This document shows positions 34,699 through 44,275 of a DNA stretch of 64,000 nucleotides, piece after piece (position 1 is the stretch's first letter; every line of letters begins with the position of its first letter). The notes under the pieces were generated by a model, which searched no databases, was not told where the DNA came from, and saw nothing but the letters and a program-made list of their open reading frames with translations. The stretch spans positions 27,687-91,686 of the forward strand of contig DATJQV010000066.1 in assembly GCA_035505375.1 (NCBI GenBank), read 5' to 3'. This stretch comes from a bacterium (lineage in GTDB: Bacteria; Hydrothermota; Tepidihabitantia; Tepidihabitantales; Tepidihabitantaceae). A program made the position numbers and the translations under genes.

Positions 34699-36078
34699 CT
34701 AGAGCTCTACTGTCGCGTTCAGCTCCGGCATCAGTACGTGCGCTGCGTGGATTTGGGCGGCGAGCGTCTTCATGGTCTGTTCCTCACCGTGCACAAGAAT
34801 CGTCGTGCCGGCGTTGGTCCTGGACTGCCAGGCAAGGAGTTCGGCCTGGTCGGCATGCGCGGAGAACCCGCCGATGGTGTGGATGCTCGCGCGAACCGGG
34901 ATCTCCTCGCCGAAGAGGCTCACGTTTCTAGCGCCATCGATGATCTGTCGTGCCAGCGTGCCCTGAGCCGCGTACCCGACGAAGACGACGCTGGACTCGG
35001 CCCGCCCAAGATTGTGAAGGAGATGGTGGCGCACACGTCCACCCGTGCACATCCCGGCACCGGCCATGATGACGGCTTCGCCGGTGATGCTGTTAATCGC
35101 CTTGGACTCAGCCCCTTCGCGGGTGAATTGGAGACTGGGCAGATGAAACGGATCGCGTCCTGACTGAAAGAAGCCGGCTAGCTTGGTATTGTAGCACTCC
35201 GGGTGGTGCTCGAAGATGTCGGTCGCGGAGATGGCCATCGGCGAGTCAAGGAACACCTGGAAAGAAGCCGGCACCCGGCCCTGCTCCTGGCCTTCACGGA
35301 GGAAGTAGAGCAGTTCCTGCGCGCGTTCCAGCGCGAAGGTCGGAATGACGACGTTGCCACCGCGAGCGAAGGTCTCGGTCACCACTTTGTAGAGTTCTGC
35401 AACCGAGTCCGCCAGCGGCTTGTGCAGGCGGTCGCCGTACGTCGTCTCCATGACGACCACGTCCGCCGCGACTGATACCGGGTCGCGCAGCAGCGGTCGG
35501 CCGGCGTTGCCGATATCACCGGACAAGAGCACCCGGCGGCGCGTGCCCTGTTCTTCGAGTTCGAGCAGCACGCCGGCCGAGCCGAGGATATGGCCGGCAT
35601 CGAGGAAGGTCACGCGCACGCCGGGCACAAGTTCCAACGGCTGCCCGTAAGCCGCGACCCGTCCGAAGCGGTCCATACTGTTCAGTGCATCAAGCTGGCT
35701 GTAGAGCGTCGCGGTCTCTCCAGCATCCTGTCTCTGCGTATGTCCGGCGCCGTGGCGCGCGTCCTCTTCCTGCAGATGCGCGGCATCCAGCACGACCATG
35801 CGCACCAGTTCCCGGGATGCGGCGGTTGTCACGACCTCACCGCGGAATCCCCGCTTCGCGAGCAGCGGCAGCCGTCCGCAGTGGTCGAGATGGGCATGAG
35901 TTAGGAGCAGAATGTCGATGGCCGCCGGGTCAAAGCCGAAAGGTTCGCTGTTCTCTTCGGACAGCTCGCGGCTGCCCTGGTACATGCCGCAGTCAATCAG
36001 GATGCGGCGGCCGGCGCACTCAACCAGGTGGCAGGAACCGGTTACGTCGCGGTCGGCGCCGTGGAAAGACAGCTTCAT
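34699..36078 (-). CDS. MBL-fold beta-CASP RNA/DNA-processing hydrolase
   Basis: The 459-residue protein has the zinc motifs THAHLDHCG and the His in DAGHILGSAG. A beta-CASP region contains METTYGDRLH, VVIPTFALERAQELLYFL, SPMAISATDIF, VIMAGAGMCTGGRVRHHL and GGFSAHADQAELLAW. These mark the CPSF/RNase J-like nuclease superfamily (YSH1-type). The C terminus is the usual ILVHGEEQTM block. It is last in the rpiB operon, joined to the LOG gene by an ATGA overlap; a link to carbon metabolism is not obvious, so the coupling may be only transcriptional. Confidence 0.9.
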   Translation of the reverse strand: MKLSFHGADRDVTGSCHLVECAGRRILIDCGMYQGSRELSEENSEPFGFDPAAIDILLLTHAHLDHCGRLPLLAKRGFRGEVVTTAASRELVRMVVLDAAHLQEEDARHGAGHTQRQDAGETATLYSQLDALNSMDRFGRVAAYGQPLELVPGVRVTFLDAGHILGSAGVLLELEEQGTRRRVLLSGDIGNAGRPLLRDPVSVAADVVVMETTYGDRLHKPLADSVAELYKVVTETFARGGNVVIPTFALERAQELLYFLREGQEQGRVPASFQVFLDSPMAISATDIFEHHPECYNTKLAGFFQSGRDPFHLPSLQFTREGAESKAINSITGEAVIMAGAGMCTGGRVRHHLLHNLGRAESSVVFVGYAAQGTLARQIIDGARNVSLFGEEIPVRASIHTIGGFSAHADQAELLAWQSRTNAGTTILVHGEEQTMKTLAAQIHAAHVLMPELNATVEL

Positions 36079-37073
36079 GGCGTCCTCTTGCGCAGCGGCA
36101 TTCCGCTGGCATCGTACCAGTGGAGAATGCCGTCCCAGATTTCCTGCGCCGTTTCCGCATAGAAGAACAAGTCCTTGTCTTCCGGGTCGATTACCCCTTC
36201 ACTGACCAGGAATTCGATGTTCACCGCCTGGCGCCAGAAGGTCTCGCCGACCAGCACGACCGGCAGCGGCTTGATCGTGCGCGTCTGAACCAGGGTGAGA
36301 GTCTCAAACAGTTCGTCGAACGTGCCGTACCCGCCCGGGAAAGCCACCAGCGCCCGGGCCCGCATAAGAAAGTGCATCTTGCGTAGCGCGAAGTAGTGGA
36401 AGCGAAAGCAGAGACCGGGCGTGACGTAGGGGTTGGGATACTGCTCGTGGGGGAGCCGAATGTTCAGGCCGACGGACTTGGCGCCGGCATCACCGGCCCC
36501 GCGGTTGGCGGCCTCCATTATTCCCGGCCCGCCGCCGGTCACGACTACCAGGTCATCAATCTGCAGGTCCGGTCCGCTGCGTCCGACCAGCCGGCCGAAT
36601 TCGCGCGCCACGTCGTAGTAATGGCTCTTGGCCAGGAGCCGTTCCACCGTCGCGACCCGGTCCGCGACGTCATGGTTCGCAGGGTCGCACTCCCGGGCCG
36701 CGCGCAGCGCCGCAAGCTCCCGCTCAATCGCGGCGGGCTCGCGGATGCGCGTGCCGCCGAAGACGACGATCGTGTGCCGGATGGAATGTTGCTCCAGCAT
36801 GAGTTCCGGCTTGAGATAATCAAGTTGCAGGCGCAGGGGGCGGGCCTCGTCGCTGTTCAGGAACGCGACGTCCTCGTCGGCGGGCCGGTAGCTCGGGCTT
36901 TCCATTATCGCCTTGACTCGCTTGTCGGCCTCGGGGTCGTCGGCAACCGGCTTGGGCCGCTGCCAGGGCAGTGGTGTGCGGCGCTGCGTCGGATGCGGCG
37001 GCGGCGGCACACGCTGGGTCTTTGCTGACTTGGGCATAGGGACCTCGCTTTCTCGGTCGGCGGACTTTCTCAT
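36075..37073 (-). CDS. LOG family (TIGR00730) nucleoside-monophosphate phosphoribohydrolase-like protein
   Basis: LOG proteins hydrolyse cytokinin ribotides or AMP to base plus ribose 5-phosphate. The 332-residue protein has the two signature blocks [20 protein letters not shown] and [20 protein letters not shown], with the Arg and Glu expected at the active site. It carries a long, Pro-rich N terminus (about 1-75) and a helical insertion around 130-160 typical of the larger LOG group. ATG 37073 overlaps the phosphoketolase stop (ATGA); ATG 37037 has a better ribosome-binding site (GCGAGG) and is the alternative. Its product, ribose 5-phosphate, would feed RpiB encoded in the same operon. Confidence 0.82.
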   Translation of the reverse strand: MRKSADRESEVPMPKSAKTQRVPPPPHPTQRRTPLPWQRPKPVADDPEADKRVKAIMESPSYRPADEDVAFLNSDEARPLRLQLDYLKPELMLEQHSIRHTIVVFGGTRIREPAAIERELAALRAARECDPANHDVADRVATVERLLAKSHYYDVAREFGRLVGRSGPDLQIDDLVVVTGGGPGIMEAANRGAGDAGAKSVGLNIRLPHEQYPNPYVTPGLCFRFHYFALRKMHFLMRARALVAFPGGYGTFDELFETLTLVQTRTIKPLPVVLVGETFWRQAVNIEFLVSEGVIDPEDKDLFFYAETAQEIWDGILHWYDASGMPLRKRTP

Positions 37074-39436
37074 CGGGGCGCGTTCCACTTCCAGTCACGG
37101 ACCTCGGGCAGGTCCTGGCCGTGTGCCGTGATGTACTGCCGGTGCTCGACCAGCTTCTGTCGGAGTCGCTGCTGCAGGTCGGCTTTCCGCTCGCCGGTTT
37201 GGGGCAGCAGACAGATAGCGTGGATAGCCAGGTGGAAACGGTCGAGATGATTCAATACGGTCATGTCGAATGGGGTCGTGATGGTGCCCTCTTCCTTGTA
37301 GCCGTGGACGTGGATGTTCTCGTGGTTGGTGCGGCGGTAGGTGAGTTGGTGGACCAACCACGGGTAGGCGTGAAAGGCAAAGACGACGGGTCTGTCCTTA
37401 GTAAAGAGCTGGTCGAAGGCAGCGTCGCTCAGGCCGTGCGGATGCACGCTCTCCGGCTGCAGCTTCATCAGGTCCACGACGTTGACCGCCCGAATCCTGA
37501 CGTCGGGCAACTCCGCTCGCAGTATCGAGACCGCGGCCAGGGTCTCCAGCGTCGGCACGTCCCCGCAGCAGGCCATGACAAGGTCCGGTGCGCTATTGTC
37601 ATTGCTCGCCCACTGCCACACGCCGATGCCGTTGGCGCAGTGGCTCACCGCCTCGTCCATGGTCAGCCACTGGGGCGCGGGGTGCTTGCCCGCGACCACG
37701 ACATTGACATAGTGGCGGCTGCGCAGGCAATGGTCCATCACCGATAGCAGGCAGTTCGCGTCCGGCGGAAAGTATGCCCTAACTACCTCGGGTTTCTTGT
37801 TCAGAACGACGTTCACGAAGCCCGGGTCCTGGTGAGTGAAACCGTTGTGGTCCTGACGCCAGACGTGTGAAGCCAGTAGGTAGTTGAGCGAGGCGATCTT
37901 CCGACGCCAGGGCAGGCGAGAAGTGACCTCCAGCCACTTGGCGTGCTGGTTGAACATCGAATCGGCGATGTGGATGAACGCCTCGTAGCTATTGAGAATC
38001 CCGTGCCGACCGGTCAGCAGAAAGCCTTCGAGCCAGCCCTCGCACTGGTGCTCGCTCAGCATCTCCATGACGCGCCCGGTCGTGGCAAGCGACTCGTCGC
38101 CGGGCACGGTTCTTCCCTCCCACTGGCGGTCCGTTGCCTCAAACACCGGGTCCAGCCGGTTGGAGAGGATCTCGTCCGGGCCGAACAGGCGCAAGTTCCG
38201 CTCTTCCCGGTTCGACTCAATCACGTCACGCAGGAACCGCCCCAGCACCTGGGTGTCGCCGTTGCCATGCACTCCCGGCGCGGACACGTCAACCGCGTAC
38301 TTGCGGAAGTCCGGCAGTATCAGGTCACGGAGCAGCAGCCCGCCGTTGGCGTGTGGGTTCGCGCCCATCCTGCGTTCGCCCTCCGGCGCGAGCTCGGCCA
38401 GTTCCGGCCGCAGCCGGCCCTGGTCATCGAACAGCTCTTCCGGCTTGTAGCTTCGCAGCCACTCCTCCAGCAGCCGAAGATGGGCGGGATTGGACCCGAC
38501 GTCTGAGAGCGGCACCTGGTGCGCATGGAATGTGCCCTCAATCCGCTGTCCGTCAACTTCCTTCGGCCCGGTCCACCCTTTGGGCGAGCTGAGCACAACC
38601 ATGGGCCACCGCGGTCGTTCCTGTTTGCCGCGTAGCCGGGCATCGTCCTGAATCTCCCGGATGCGTTCGACCACGGTATCAAGTGTCGCGGCCATCGCCT
38701 CGTGCATGGGTAAGGGTTCGTGACCTTCGACCACGTATGGTTCCCATCCATAGCCTCGCATCAGTTGCAGCAGCTCCTCGCGCGGGATACGGGCGAGGAT
38801 GGTCGGGTTTGAAATCTTGTACCCGTTGAGATGGAGTATCGGCAGCACTGCTCCGTCCGTGGCCGCGTTGAGGAACTTGTTGGAGTGCCACGCAGTCGCA
38901 AGCGGCCCGGTCTCCGCCTCGCCGTCGCCGATGACACAGGCGGCAATGAGTCCGGGGTTGTCGAACGCCGCCCCGAACGCATGGCTCAGCGAATAGCCCA
39001 ACTCGCCGCCCTCGTGAATCGAGCCGGGGCACTCGGGCGACGCATGGCTCGGGATTCCTCCCGGGAACGAGAACTGGGTGAAGAGCTTGCGCAGCCCGGC
39101 CTCGTCGCGGCTGATTTCCGGATAGACCTCGCTGTACGTGCCCTCAAGATAGACGTTGGCAACGACCGCTGCGCCGCCGTGGCCCGGGCCACATATGTAA
39201 ATCATGTTCAGGTCGTACTTCTTGATAACCCGGTTCAGATGTGTGTAGATGAAGTTCTGGCCGGGCGTCGTGCCCCAGTGCCCGAGGAGAAGCGCCTTGA
39301 TGTCGGAGTGCTCGAGCGGCCGCCTGAGCAGCGGGTTGTCGCGGAGGTAAATCTGGCCGACCGTCAGGTAGTTGGCGGCGCGCCAGTAGGCGTCAATCCT
39401 GCGAAGTTCTTCCGGCGAGAGTGTCTCGGACATCAT
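37070..39436 (-). CDS. xfp: Xylulose-5-phosphate/fructose-6-phosphate phosphoketolase
   Basis: A thiamine-diphosphate enzyme that cleaves xylulose 5-phosphate (or fructose 6-phosphate) with phosphate to acetyl-phosphate plus glyceraldehyde 3-phosphate (or erythrose 4-phosphate). The 788 residues match the usual length. Motifs include [49 protein letters not shown], the ThDP site [20 protein letters not shown] and FRQ-like [19 protein letters not shown] 39436 overlaps the ackA stop by ATGA and has GAGAGG upstream. With ackA beside it, acetyl-phosphate can be turned directly into acetate and ATP. Confidence 0.95.
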   Translation of the reverse strand: MMSETLSPEELRRIDAYWRAANYLTVGQIYLRDNPLLRRPLEHSDIKALLLGHWGTTPGQNFIYTHLNRVIKKYDLNMIYICGPGHGGAAVVANVYLEGTYSEVYPEISRDEAGLRKLFTQFSFPGGIPSHASPECPGSIHEGGELGYSLSHAFGAAFDNPGLIAACVIGDGEAETGPLATAWHSNKFLNAATDGAVLPILHLNGYKISNPTILARIPREELLQLMRGYGWEPYVVEGHEPLPMHEAMAATLDTVVERIREIQDDARLRGKQERPRWPMVVLSSPKGWTGPKEVDGQRIEGTFHAHQVPLSDVGSNPAHLRLLEEWLRSYKPEELFDDQGRLRPELAELAPEGERRMGANPHANGGLLLRDLILPDFRKYAVDVSAPGVHGNGDTQVLGRFLRDVIESNREERNLRLFGPDEILSNRLDPVFEATDRQWEGRTVPGDESLATTGRVMEMLSEHQCEGWLEGFLLTGRHGILNSYEAFIHIADSMFNQHAKWLEVTSRLPWRRKIASLNYLLASHVWRQDHNGFTHQDPGFVNVVLNKKPEVVRAYFPPDANCLLSVMDHCLRSRHYVNVVVAGKHPAPQWLTMDEAVSHCANGIGVWQWASNDNSAPDLVMACCGDVPTLETLAAVSILRAELPDVRIRAVNVVDLMKLQPESVHPHGLSDAAFDQLFTKDRPVVFAFHAYPWLVHQLTYRRTNHENIHVHGYKEEGTITTPFDMTVLNHLDRFHLAIHAICLLPQTGERKADLQQRLRQKLVEHRQYITAHGQDLPEVRDWKWNAPR

Positions 39437-40812
39437 TCGCACCTCTCCGCGCCCGGGCTTGGGACACGATCCGGACTGTCGGACAATCCGGTCATGTCCC
39501 CGCCCGCCAGGCCGAGCGCACGGATTACCAGCCTGGCAATCATGTACTCCTCGTCCGTATGGATGACGCGCACGGCGACCCGGCTGCCCGCAGCGGAGAT
39601 GACGCCGGCATTGGCAGCGTTCGGTCCGGCATCGAGCGTGACGCCGAGGAACTCCAGCCCCTCGCAAATCCGGGCTCGGACCACGGAAGAGTTCTCGCCG
39701 ATGCCTCCGGTGAAGACGAGCGTGTCCAGCCCGCCAAGCGCCGCGGCGAATGCACCGATCCACTTCTTGCCCTGGTAACAGAAGAGCGTAATTGCCTCGG
39801 CCGCGCGTACGTCCTGCTTCTCGCGGCCGAGCAGGTCGCGGACATCGGAGCTTGTCTCCGATACGCCGAGCAGCCCGGACTCAAAGCTGACCATGTGGTT
39901 GAACTGTCTCGCGTCCATACCTTCGGCACGGGCAAGGTACCAGGCCAGCCCGGGGTCGAGGTCGCCGGACCTCGTACTCATCGGGATACCGGCCGTCGGG
40001 GTGAATCCCATGCTCGTGTCAACCGGCCTACCTTGATGCACTGCTGCCAGGCTCGCACCATTGCCCAGATGGGCAAGCACGACCCGGCCCTGAGCCGCAT
40101 CCCTGCCCGCGAGCCGTTCCAGTTCTTCCATGAGAAACGCATACGAAAGACCGTGGAACCCGTACCGCCGCACTCCTTTGGCTTCGTAGCGGCGCGGTAT
40201 CGGCAGCAGCCGGGCTACCCGCGGCAGGTCGTGGTGAAAGGCCGTGTCGAAGCACGCCACCTGGGGCAGGTCGGGGAACCGACGGTGAAAGGCCTCGGCC
40301 AGAAGCGTTTCCTCAGGCAGGTGTTCGGGGTCGAACGGACTCAACGAGTGCAACTCTTCAAGCATCTCGGCCGTGATGCGCTGCGGCTCGCTGTACCTCG
40401 GCCCGCCGTGCACGATGCGATGCCCGACTGCGGCGAGTTCCTCGCTCCCGACGTTCTGCTCGACCCAGTCCATCAGCACGCCTGCCGCAGCGGTATGGTC
40501 CGGCGCGGTAACCGGATTCAAGAGACTGTGGGTCCGCCTCGCGTCGCTATTGACCTCCGTGTGAGCAATGCAGCACTCTGCTCCTTCCTTTGTTTTCCCT
40601 CCCCCTTGAGGGGGAGGGAAGGGTGAGGGTGACGCTGGTGAGCCATCACCCACGAGATGTTCAGTGACCCGCATGGTTGCATCGGGCAGCCCGATTCGTT
40701 CTATTTCGCCGCCGAGGACGCGCCTTGGCTCCTCTCCGGTTCCAAACAGGGCGAACTTGATGCTTGAAGAACCGCCGTTAACGGCGAGGACGCGCGAGGC
40801 GGCAGAACTCAC
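39433..40812 (-). CDS. ackA: Acetate kinase with palindromic-element insertion
   Basis: Makes ATP from acetyl-phosphate. The 459-residue protein has all family motifs: [71 protein letters not shown] and [13 protein letters not shown]. It is about 50 residues longer than usual because of an insertion near residues 56-95 ([20 protein letters not shown] and beyond), encoded around a perfect palindrome at 40595-40620. The insertion lies where the family varies in length, so activity is likely kept. The GTG start at 40812 overlaps the rpiB stop (GTGA). Confidence 0.94.
   Translation of the reverse strand: MSSAASRVLAVNGGSSSIKFALFGTGEEPRRVLGGEIERIGLPDATMRVTEHLVGDGSPASPSPFPPPQGGGKTKEGAECCIAHTEVNSDARRTHSLLNPVTAPDHTAAAGVLMDWVEQNVGSEELAAVGHRIVHGGPRYSEPQRITAEMLEELHSLSPFDPEHLPEETLLAEAFHRRFPDLPQVACFDTAFHHDLPRVARLLPIPRRYEAKGVRRYGFHGLSYAFLMEELERLAGRDAAQGRVVLAHLGNGASLAAVHQGRPVDTSMGFTPTAGIPMSTRSGDLDPGLAWYLARAEGMDARQFNHMVSFESGLLGVSETSSDVRDLLGREKQDVRAAEAITLFCYQGKKWIGAFAAALGGLDTLVFTGGIGENSSVVRARICEGLEFLGVTLDAGPNAANAGVISAAGSRVAVRVIHTDEEYMIARLVIRALGLAGGDMTGLSDSPDRVPSPGAERCE
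40595..40620. repeat. Palindromic insertion inside ackA
   Basis: TTCCCTCCCCC and GGGGGAGGGAA form a perfect 11-bp stem around TTGA, extended by the flanking AAGGGTGAGGGTGACG. It is read in frame as a Pro/Gly-rich segment. It resembles short palindromic elements found dispersed in many bacterial genomes. Confidence 0.65.
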
Positions 40813-41303
40813 GGCTGCGCCGTCTTCTTCTCCAACTCCGCCACCTTGGCGAGGCGACGGCGATGGCGCTCGGCGCCGCTAAAGCGCGCGGCAAGGAACG
40901 TCCTGACCAGCTCCCATGCAAACTCCTCACCAACGACGCGGCCGCCCAGGCATATCACGTTCATGTCATCGTCCTCCACGCCCTGCCGCGCCGAGAACAC
41001 CTCGTGGATCATTCCCGCACGCACTCCGGGTACCTTGTTGGCGGCGATGCAGGCGCCGACGCCGCTGCCGCAGATGGCCACGCCGCGCTCAACGTCGCCG
41101 CGGGCGACGGCACGGGCCAGCGGCACGACGAAATCCGGGTAGTCGTCGTCCTGGACCAATTGCAGGTCGCCGAAGTCAACCACCTGATACCCGGCTTCAG
41201 ACATCATCTTGACCAGGTACTGCTTCAGCTCAAACCCGCCGTGGTCGGACGCGATTCCAATGCGCTTCGGTGTCCGCTCCGTGACAGTCGTCACATCCGC
41301 CAT
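40809..41303 (-). CDS. rpiB: Ribose-5-phosphate isomerase B
   Basis: Interconverts ribose 5-phosphate and ribulose 5-phosphate. The 164-residue protein has IGIASDHGGFELKQYLVKMM, the active-site Cys in VAICGSGVGACIAANKVPGV and the block NVICLGGRVVGEEFAWELVR. LacA/LacB sugar isomerases share this fold, but the phosphoketolase neighbour favours RpiB. It is the first gene of a five-gene minus-strand operon with ackA, xfp, LOG and MBL/beta-CASP genes. Upstream there is only a weak promoter-like stretch (TTGGCA near 41328-41333). Confidence 0.9.
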   Translation of the reverse strand: MADVTTVTERTPKRIGIASDHGGFELKQYLVKMMSEAGYQVVDFGDLQLVQDDDYPDFVVPLARAVARGDVERGVAICGSGVGACIAANKVPGVRAGMIHEVFSARQGVEDDDMNVICLGGRVVGEEFAWELVRTFLAARFSGAERHRRRLAKVAELEKKTAQP

Positions 41304-41806
41304 ATTACTCTATCATGGTGCGGCAGCTGAACTGCCAATAGGGTCATTCACTGTTTCGTGGACACTATCACAATTAGATTGCGTGCGGCATGTCGGCGGT
41401 TCACGGTGAGTCCCGTCGGGTTCAGAGCCTGAAGTCGAGAGGGTTTCCCAATTGGAGCTAGGGCATGACATGACCGGGCCGTCGTCCCGCGCAACGAATC
41501 GTGCGGCGACAGGCGCTGGCGTTCGCATGATTCAGAAGGATATGTCCGAGGGACGTCAAGTCAAGACGCGGCGCACCGACAGAGCGTTGGGCAGCGGTCA
41601 GGAGAAGGTGTGACCTTAACCCCGGCGGCGGAGCGAACTCAGATTCCAGAACTCAATCTGTGTCCATCCGTGTCCATCTGTGGCTAAGCATCGGATTCGG
41701 CGGCTACTTCGGCGCGGCGATGTCGAAGACGTCCGTCCGTATCTTGGCCAGGGCCTGACGCGCCTACGGCGCGAGTTACCAGTTTCCAGTTGGCAGGTTG
41801 CAGGAT
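41304..41806. other. Gene-free stretch with word-repeat arms
   Basis: No coding frame here is convincing. About 41645-41690 holds the direct words TGTGTCCATCCGTGTCCATC, and 41771-41810 holds variations of CCAGTTTCCAGTTGGCAGG, another single arm. The arm includes the stop codon of the small gene at 41807. Confidence 0.4.
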
Positions 41807-42013
41807 TCAGACGGCGGGATCGGAAGGGCATTGCGTCGAGACTCCGCAGGCGTTGATGACCTCCCTGACCTTGGTTCCCATCGTGCAGAGCTCGGTCATC
41901 GCCGACTCGTAGCGCATGGCCGTTCCCGCGCGCAGGTCGTTGAGCGTGTCCGCAATTCGCTCAACCTCGTACTTCGCCTTCCATGGTGCCGCACTTTTCA
42001 CTGGGTCAGCCAT
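41807..42013 (-). CDS. Small helical protein of unknown function
   Basis: A 68-residue reading frame begins with ATG after a strong ribosome-binding site (GGAGGAACAGA). The sequence looks protein-like and mostly helical, with WKAKYEVERIADTLNDLRAG and RYESAMTELCTMGTKVREVI and two further Cys near the C terminus. It has no family I recognise. The stop lies in a word-repeat arm, so the true C terminus may have been altered. It stands alone in a gene-poor stretch. Confidence 0.5.
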   Translation of the reverse strand: MADPVKSAAPWKAKYEVERIADTLNDLRAGTAMRYESAMTELCTMGTKVREVINACGVSTQCPSDPAV

Positions 42014-42253
42014 TCTGTTCCTCCACTCGTACCTCCTATCTCACACCATCGCATCCCTGCATCGGAACCATGAACAACCCAGCGCTCTAAGGCTGGAGAC
42101 CAATCCCCGACCTAGAACCGCAGCACTTCAGAGTTCTGAGCCGTTCACCTCGGACTACATGCAGCGGAACGTGAAACGTTGCAGCTAGATGACGTAAGGC
42201 ACTCAAATTTAAGACCATAGCCGATGTGACTCATGAATCAGTATAGCACCTAC

Positions 42254-42626
42254 CGGGTCACTCCCCGAGCCACTCCCCCAGTCACTCCCCGAATGACTCC
42301 CTGAGTGACTCCCTGAGTGACTCCCTGAGTGACTCAGGGAGTGACTCCCCGAGTGAACCGGTAGGTGATTACCCCGGTGAACTGGCGGGTGAACCACTGG
42401 GGCAGTCGGGGGATTAGTTACAGACTGAGCTGGGGGGTCATCTACAGACTTGCTTGCCGGATAACTTGGTGGTTGAGTCGGTAGGTGACCCTAGGAGTGA
42501 GTCGGGGTATGAATTCGTATGTGAACCGCTGGGTGATCTGGCGGTTGACTCGGTAGGTGAGTTGCCGGGTGAATCGTGGGGTGTTCTACCTGGTGAGCAA
42601 CCGGATGCTGATCTGATAGGCAATCA
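42254..42626. repeat. Degenerate tandem array with strict 12-bp period, copy 2
   Basis: About 31 consecutive 12-base units, beginning with near-identical TGAGTGACTCCC units and drifting to forms such as CGGGTGAACCAC, TGGTTGAGTCGG and CGGTTGACTCGG. The consensus, NGRGTGAYTCGG, has the same phase, dyad and TGACTCGG core as the 19.2-kb array. Stops occur in the reading frames, so it is not coding. Confidence 0.8.
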
Positions 42627-43197
42627 GTGCCGCGCTCAGCGAAGCATCAGCCGTTGAGAAAGGCGATAGGTCGGACGATGCCTCCCTGGCGGCGACACGA
42701 ATGGCGAAGAACGCAGCAATGACTTGAGCGATGCGAGGTGCGATGAGCGGAGCGCTGACCAGAGCTTTCACACGCGCTTCTGAATGGACCATCAATTAGG
42801 CCCATGGGTGAGGAGTCTGTGGTACGTCTCGACATGCCTTCCAGGGGCAGGGGACATGTTCGCGGCGCGCGTCGGACGCATAAGTCAGAAGCCAAAAGGC
42901 AAGAGCCAAAGCTCAAGACGCCCTTGTTGGGACGGAATGTCTGTCGCCTACCAAGAAACCCTCGTTCTTCCCGTCCGGGGATTCGCTGACGCCATCGATA
43001 AGACTCAACACTTCAGTTACTTACAGCAGTGTCGGAATACATGGGACAGCGAAATCAGGGCCGCACCAGCCTCCGGGGTCACCGTTTTCGCCCTTGCCGG
43101 CGGATTTGGGTCGTAAGAACTTTGTTTTCAGTATCTTAGCACGTGTTGCATGATGTGTCGTGCCTGATGCGTCTTGTCTGATATCCGAACGCAGGCC
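42627..43197. other. Gene-free stretch before the glycosyltransferase operon
   Basis: I see no supportable gene. A word-repeat arm (variations of AGAAGCCAAAAGGCAAGAGC) lies at about 42885-42920. The rest is non-repetitive. Confidence 0.4.
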
Positions 43198-43225
43198 TTG
43201 ACAAGACCGGTGGTTGTGCTATATT
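43198..43225 (+). promoter_or_regulatory. Promoter of the glycosyltransferase-flippase operon
   Basis: TTGACA (43198-43203), 16 bases and TATATT (43220-43225). GTG 43232 and ATG 43235 follow at the expected transcription start, with no Shine-Dalgarno site between. Confidence 0.6.
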
Positions 43226-43234
43226 TGGCCGGTG

Positions 43235-44275
43235 ATGGAGCAATCCTCACAGGAACTCCAAGGTTCTAGACACGAGCTTCGTAGCAGAGGCGACGCGAGC
43301 GCTTTGTCCGCGGAATTCCACGTCCGCAACGCGACTCCGTCGGTCACCGTAATTGTACCCGCATTCAATGAGGTCGAGAACGTCCCGTCGCTCCTGGCCG
43401 AGCTGTCGGCGCGGTTGCCCGCGGATTATGAGGTCATCATCGTCGATGACGGGTCCAACGACGGCACATACGAGACGGCCGTGGCCGCTCAGGCTCAGTA
43501 TCCTTTCCTGACGGTCTGCCGTCACCGCAGCAATCAGGGCAAGACCGCGGCGATCATGACCGGCATGGAGAAGGCGCGGGGCGAGTTCGTGTCGATCTTC
43601 GACGCCGACCTTCAGTTCCGGCCCGAGGACGTGGTCGCCCAGGTGGAGAAGCTGCGCGAGGGCTGGGACCTGGTGACCGGCCGCAAGCAGGGCAAGTACG
43701 AAAAGCGGTTGGTGTCTTCGATCTACAACCGGCTGGCGAGGATGATGTTCGGCATCAAGGTGCACGACATTAACGCGCTCAAGAGCTTTCGCCGCGTTGT
43801 GCTTGAAGGCGAGAGTCTGCGCAAGGACTGGCACCGCTACATCGTGCCGCTGGCGGCGGCGCGCGGGTTCCGCATCACCGAAATACCAGTGGCACTCCAG
43901 CCCCGGCGATTCGGGCAGGCCAAATACTCGGGCCGCGGTCGGATTCTGGTCGGCTTCTTTGACTTGATTGCCGTCGCGTTTCAGCTCACGTTCATGCGCA
44001 AGCCGCTCTTGTATTTCGGGGTCCTCGCGACCGGGGCGCTGTCCCTCGGGTTCCTCGTCGGGTTGGCCGCCATCATCCTGCGGCTGGCCGGTCACGGGTT
44101 CCGGCCGATGCTGTACCTCGTCATGTTGCTGGTGATAGCCGGGCTGGTGCTGCTGGCCGCCGGGTTCATCGGTGAGTCGCTGGCGGGCTTGAGCGACCGG
44201 ATTGAACGGCTGGAACGGATAGTCCGAACGCAGAACGGGACTGAAGGGACAAATGGGACGAAAGGCAGCGATTGA
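43235..44275 (+). CDS. DPM1-like family 2 glycosyltransferase with C-terminal membrane segments
   Basis: A 346-residue polyprenyl-phosphate glycosyltransferase-like protein. The GT-A domain shows VTVIVPAFNEVENVPSLLAE, EVIIVDDGSNDGTYETA, FDADLQFRPEDV and ALQPRRFGQAKYSGRGR. Two hydrophobic segments (about 255-315) and a charged tail follow. Such enzymes move a sugar from a nucleotide to a lipid carrier at the membrane. The start is ATG 43235, or GTG 43232, because the -10 box lies at 43220-43225; an in-frame TTG at 43214 would precede the transcript. The stop overlaps the next gene by TTGA. Confidence 0.85.
   Translation: MEQSSQELQGSRHELRSRGDASALSAEFHVRNATPSVTVIVPAFNEVENVPSLLAELSARLPADYEVIIVDDGSNDGTYETAVAAQAQYPFLTVCRHRSNQGKTAAIMTGMEKARGEFVSIFDADLQFRPEDVVAQVEKLREGWDLVTGRKQGKYEKRLVSSIYNRLARMMFGIKVHDINALKSFRRVVLEGESLRKDWHRYIVPLAAARGFRITEIPVALQPRRFGQAKYSGRGRILVGFFDLIAVAFQLTFMRKPLLYFGVLATGALSLGFLVGLAAIILRLAGHGFRPMLYLVMLLVIAGLVLLAAGFIGESLAGLSDRIERLERIVRTQNGTEGTNGTKGSD

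Noticed and set aside
42254..42626. CRISPR array
   Set aside because: The unit is 12 bases without spacers, degenerate and near-palindromic; there are no cas genes.
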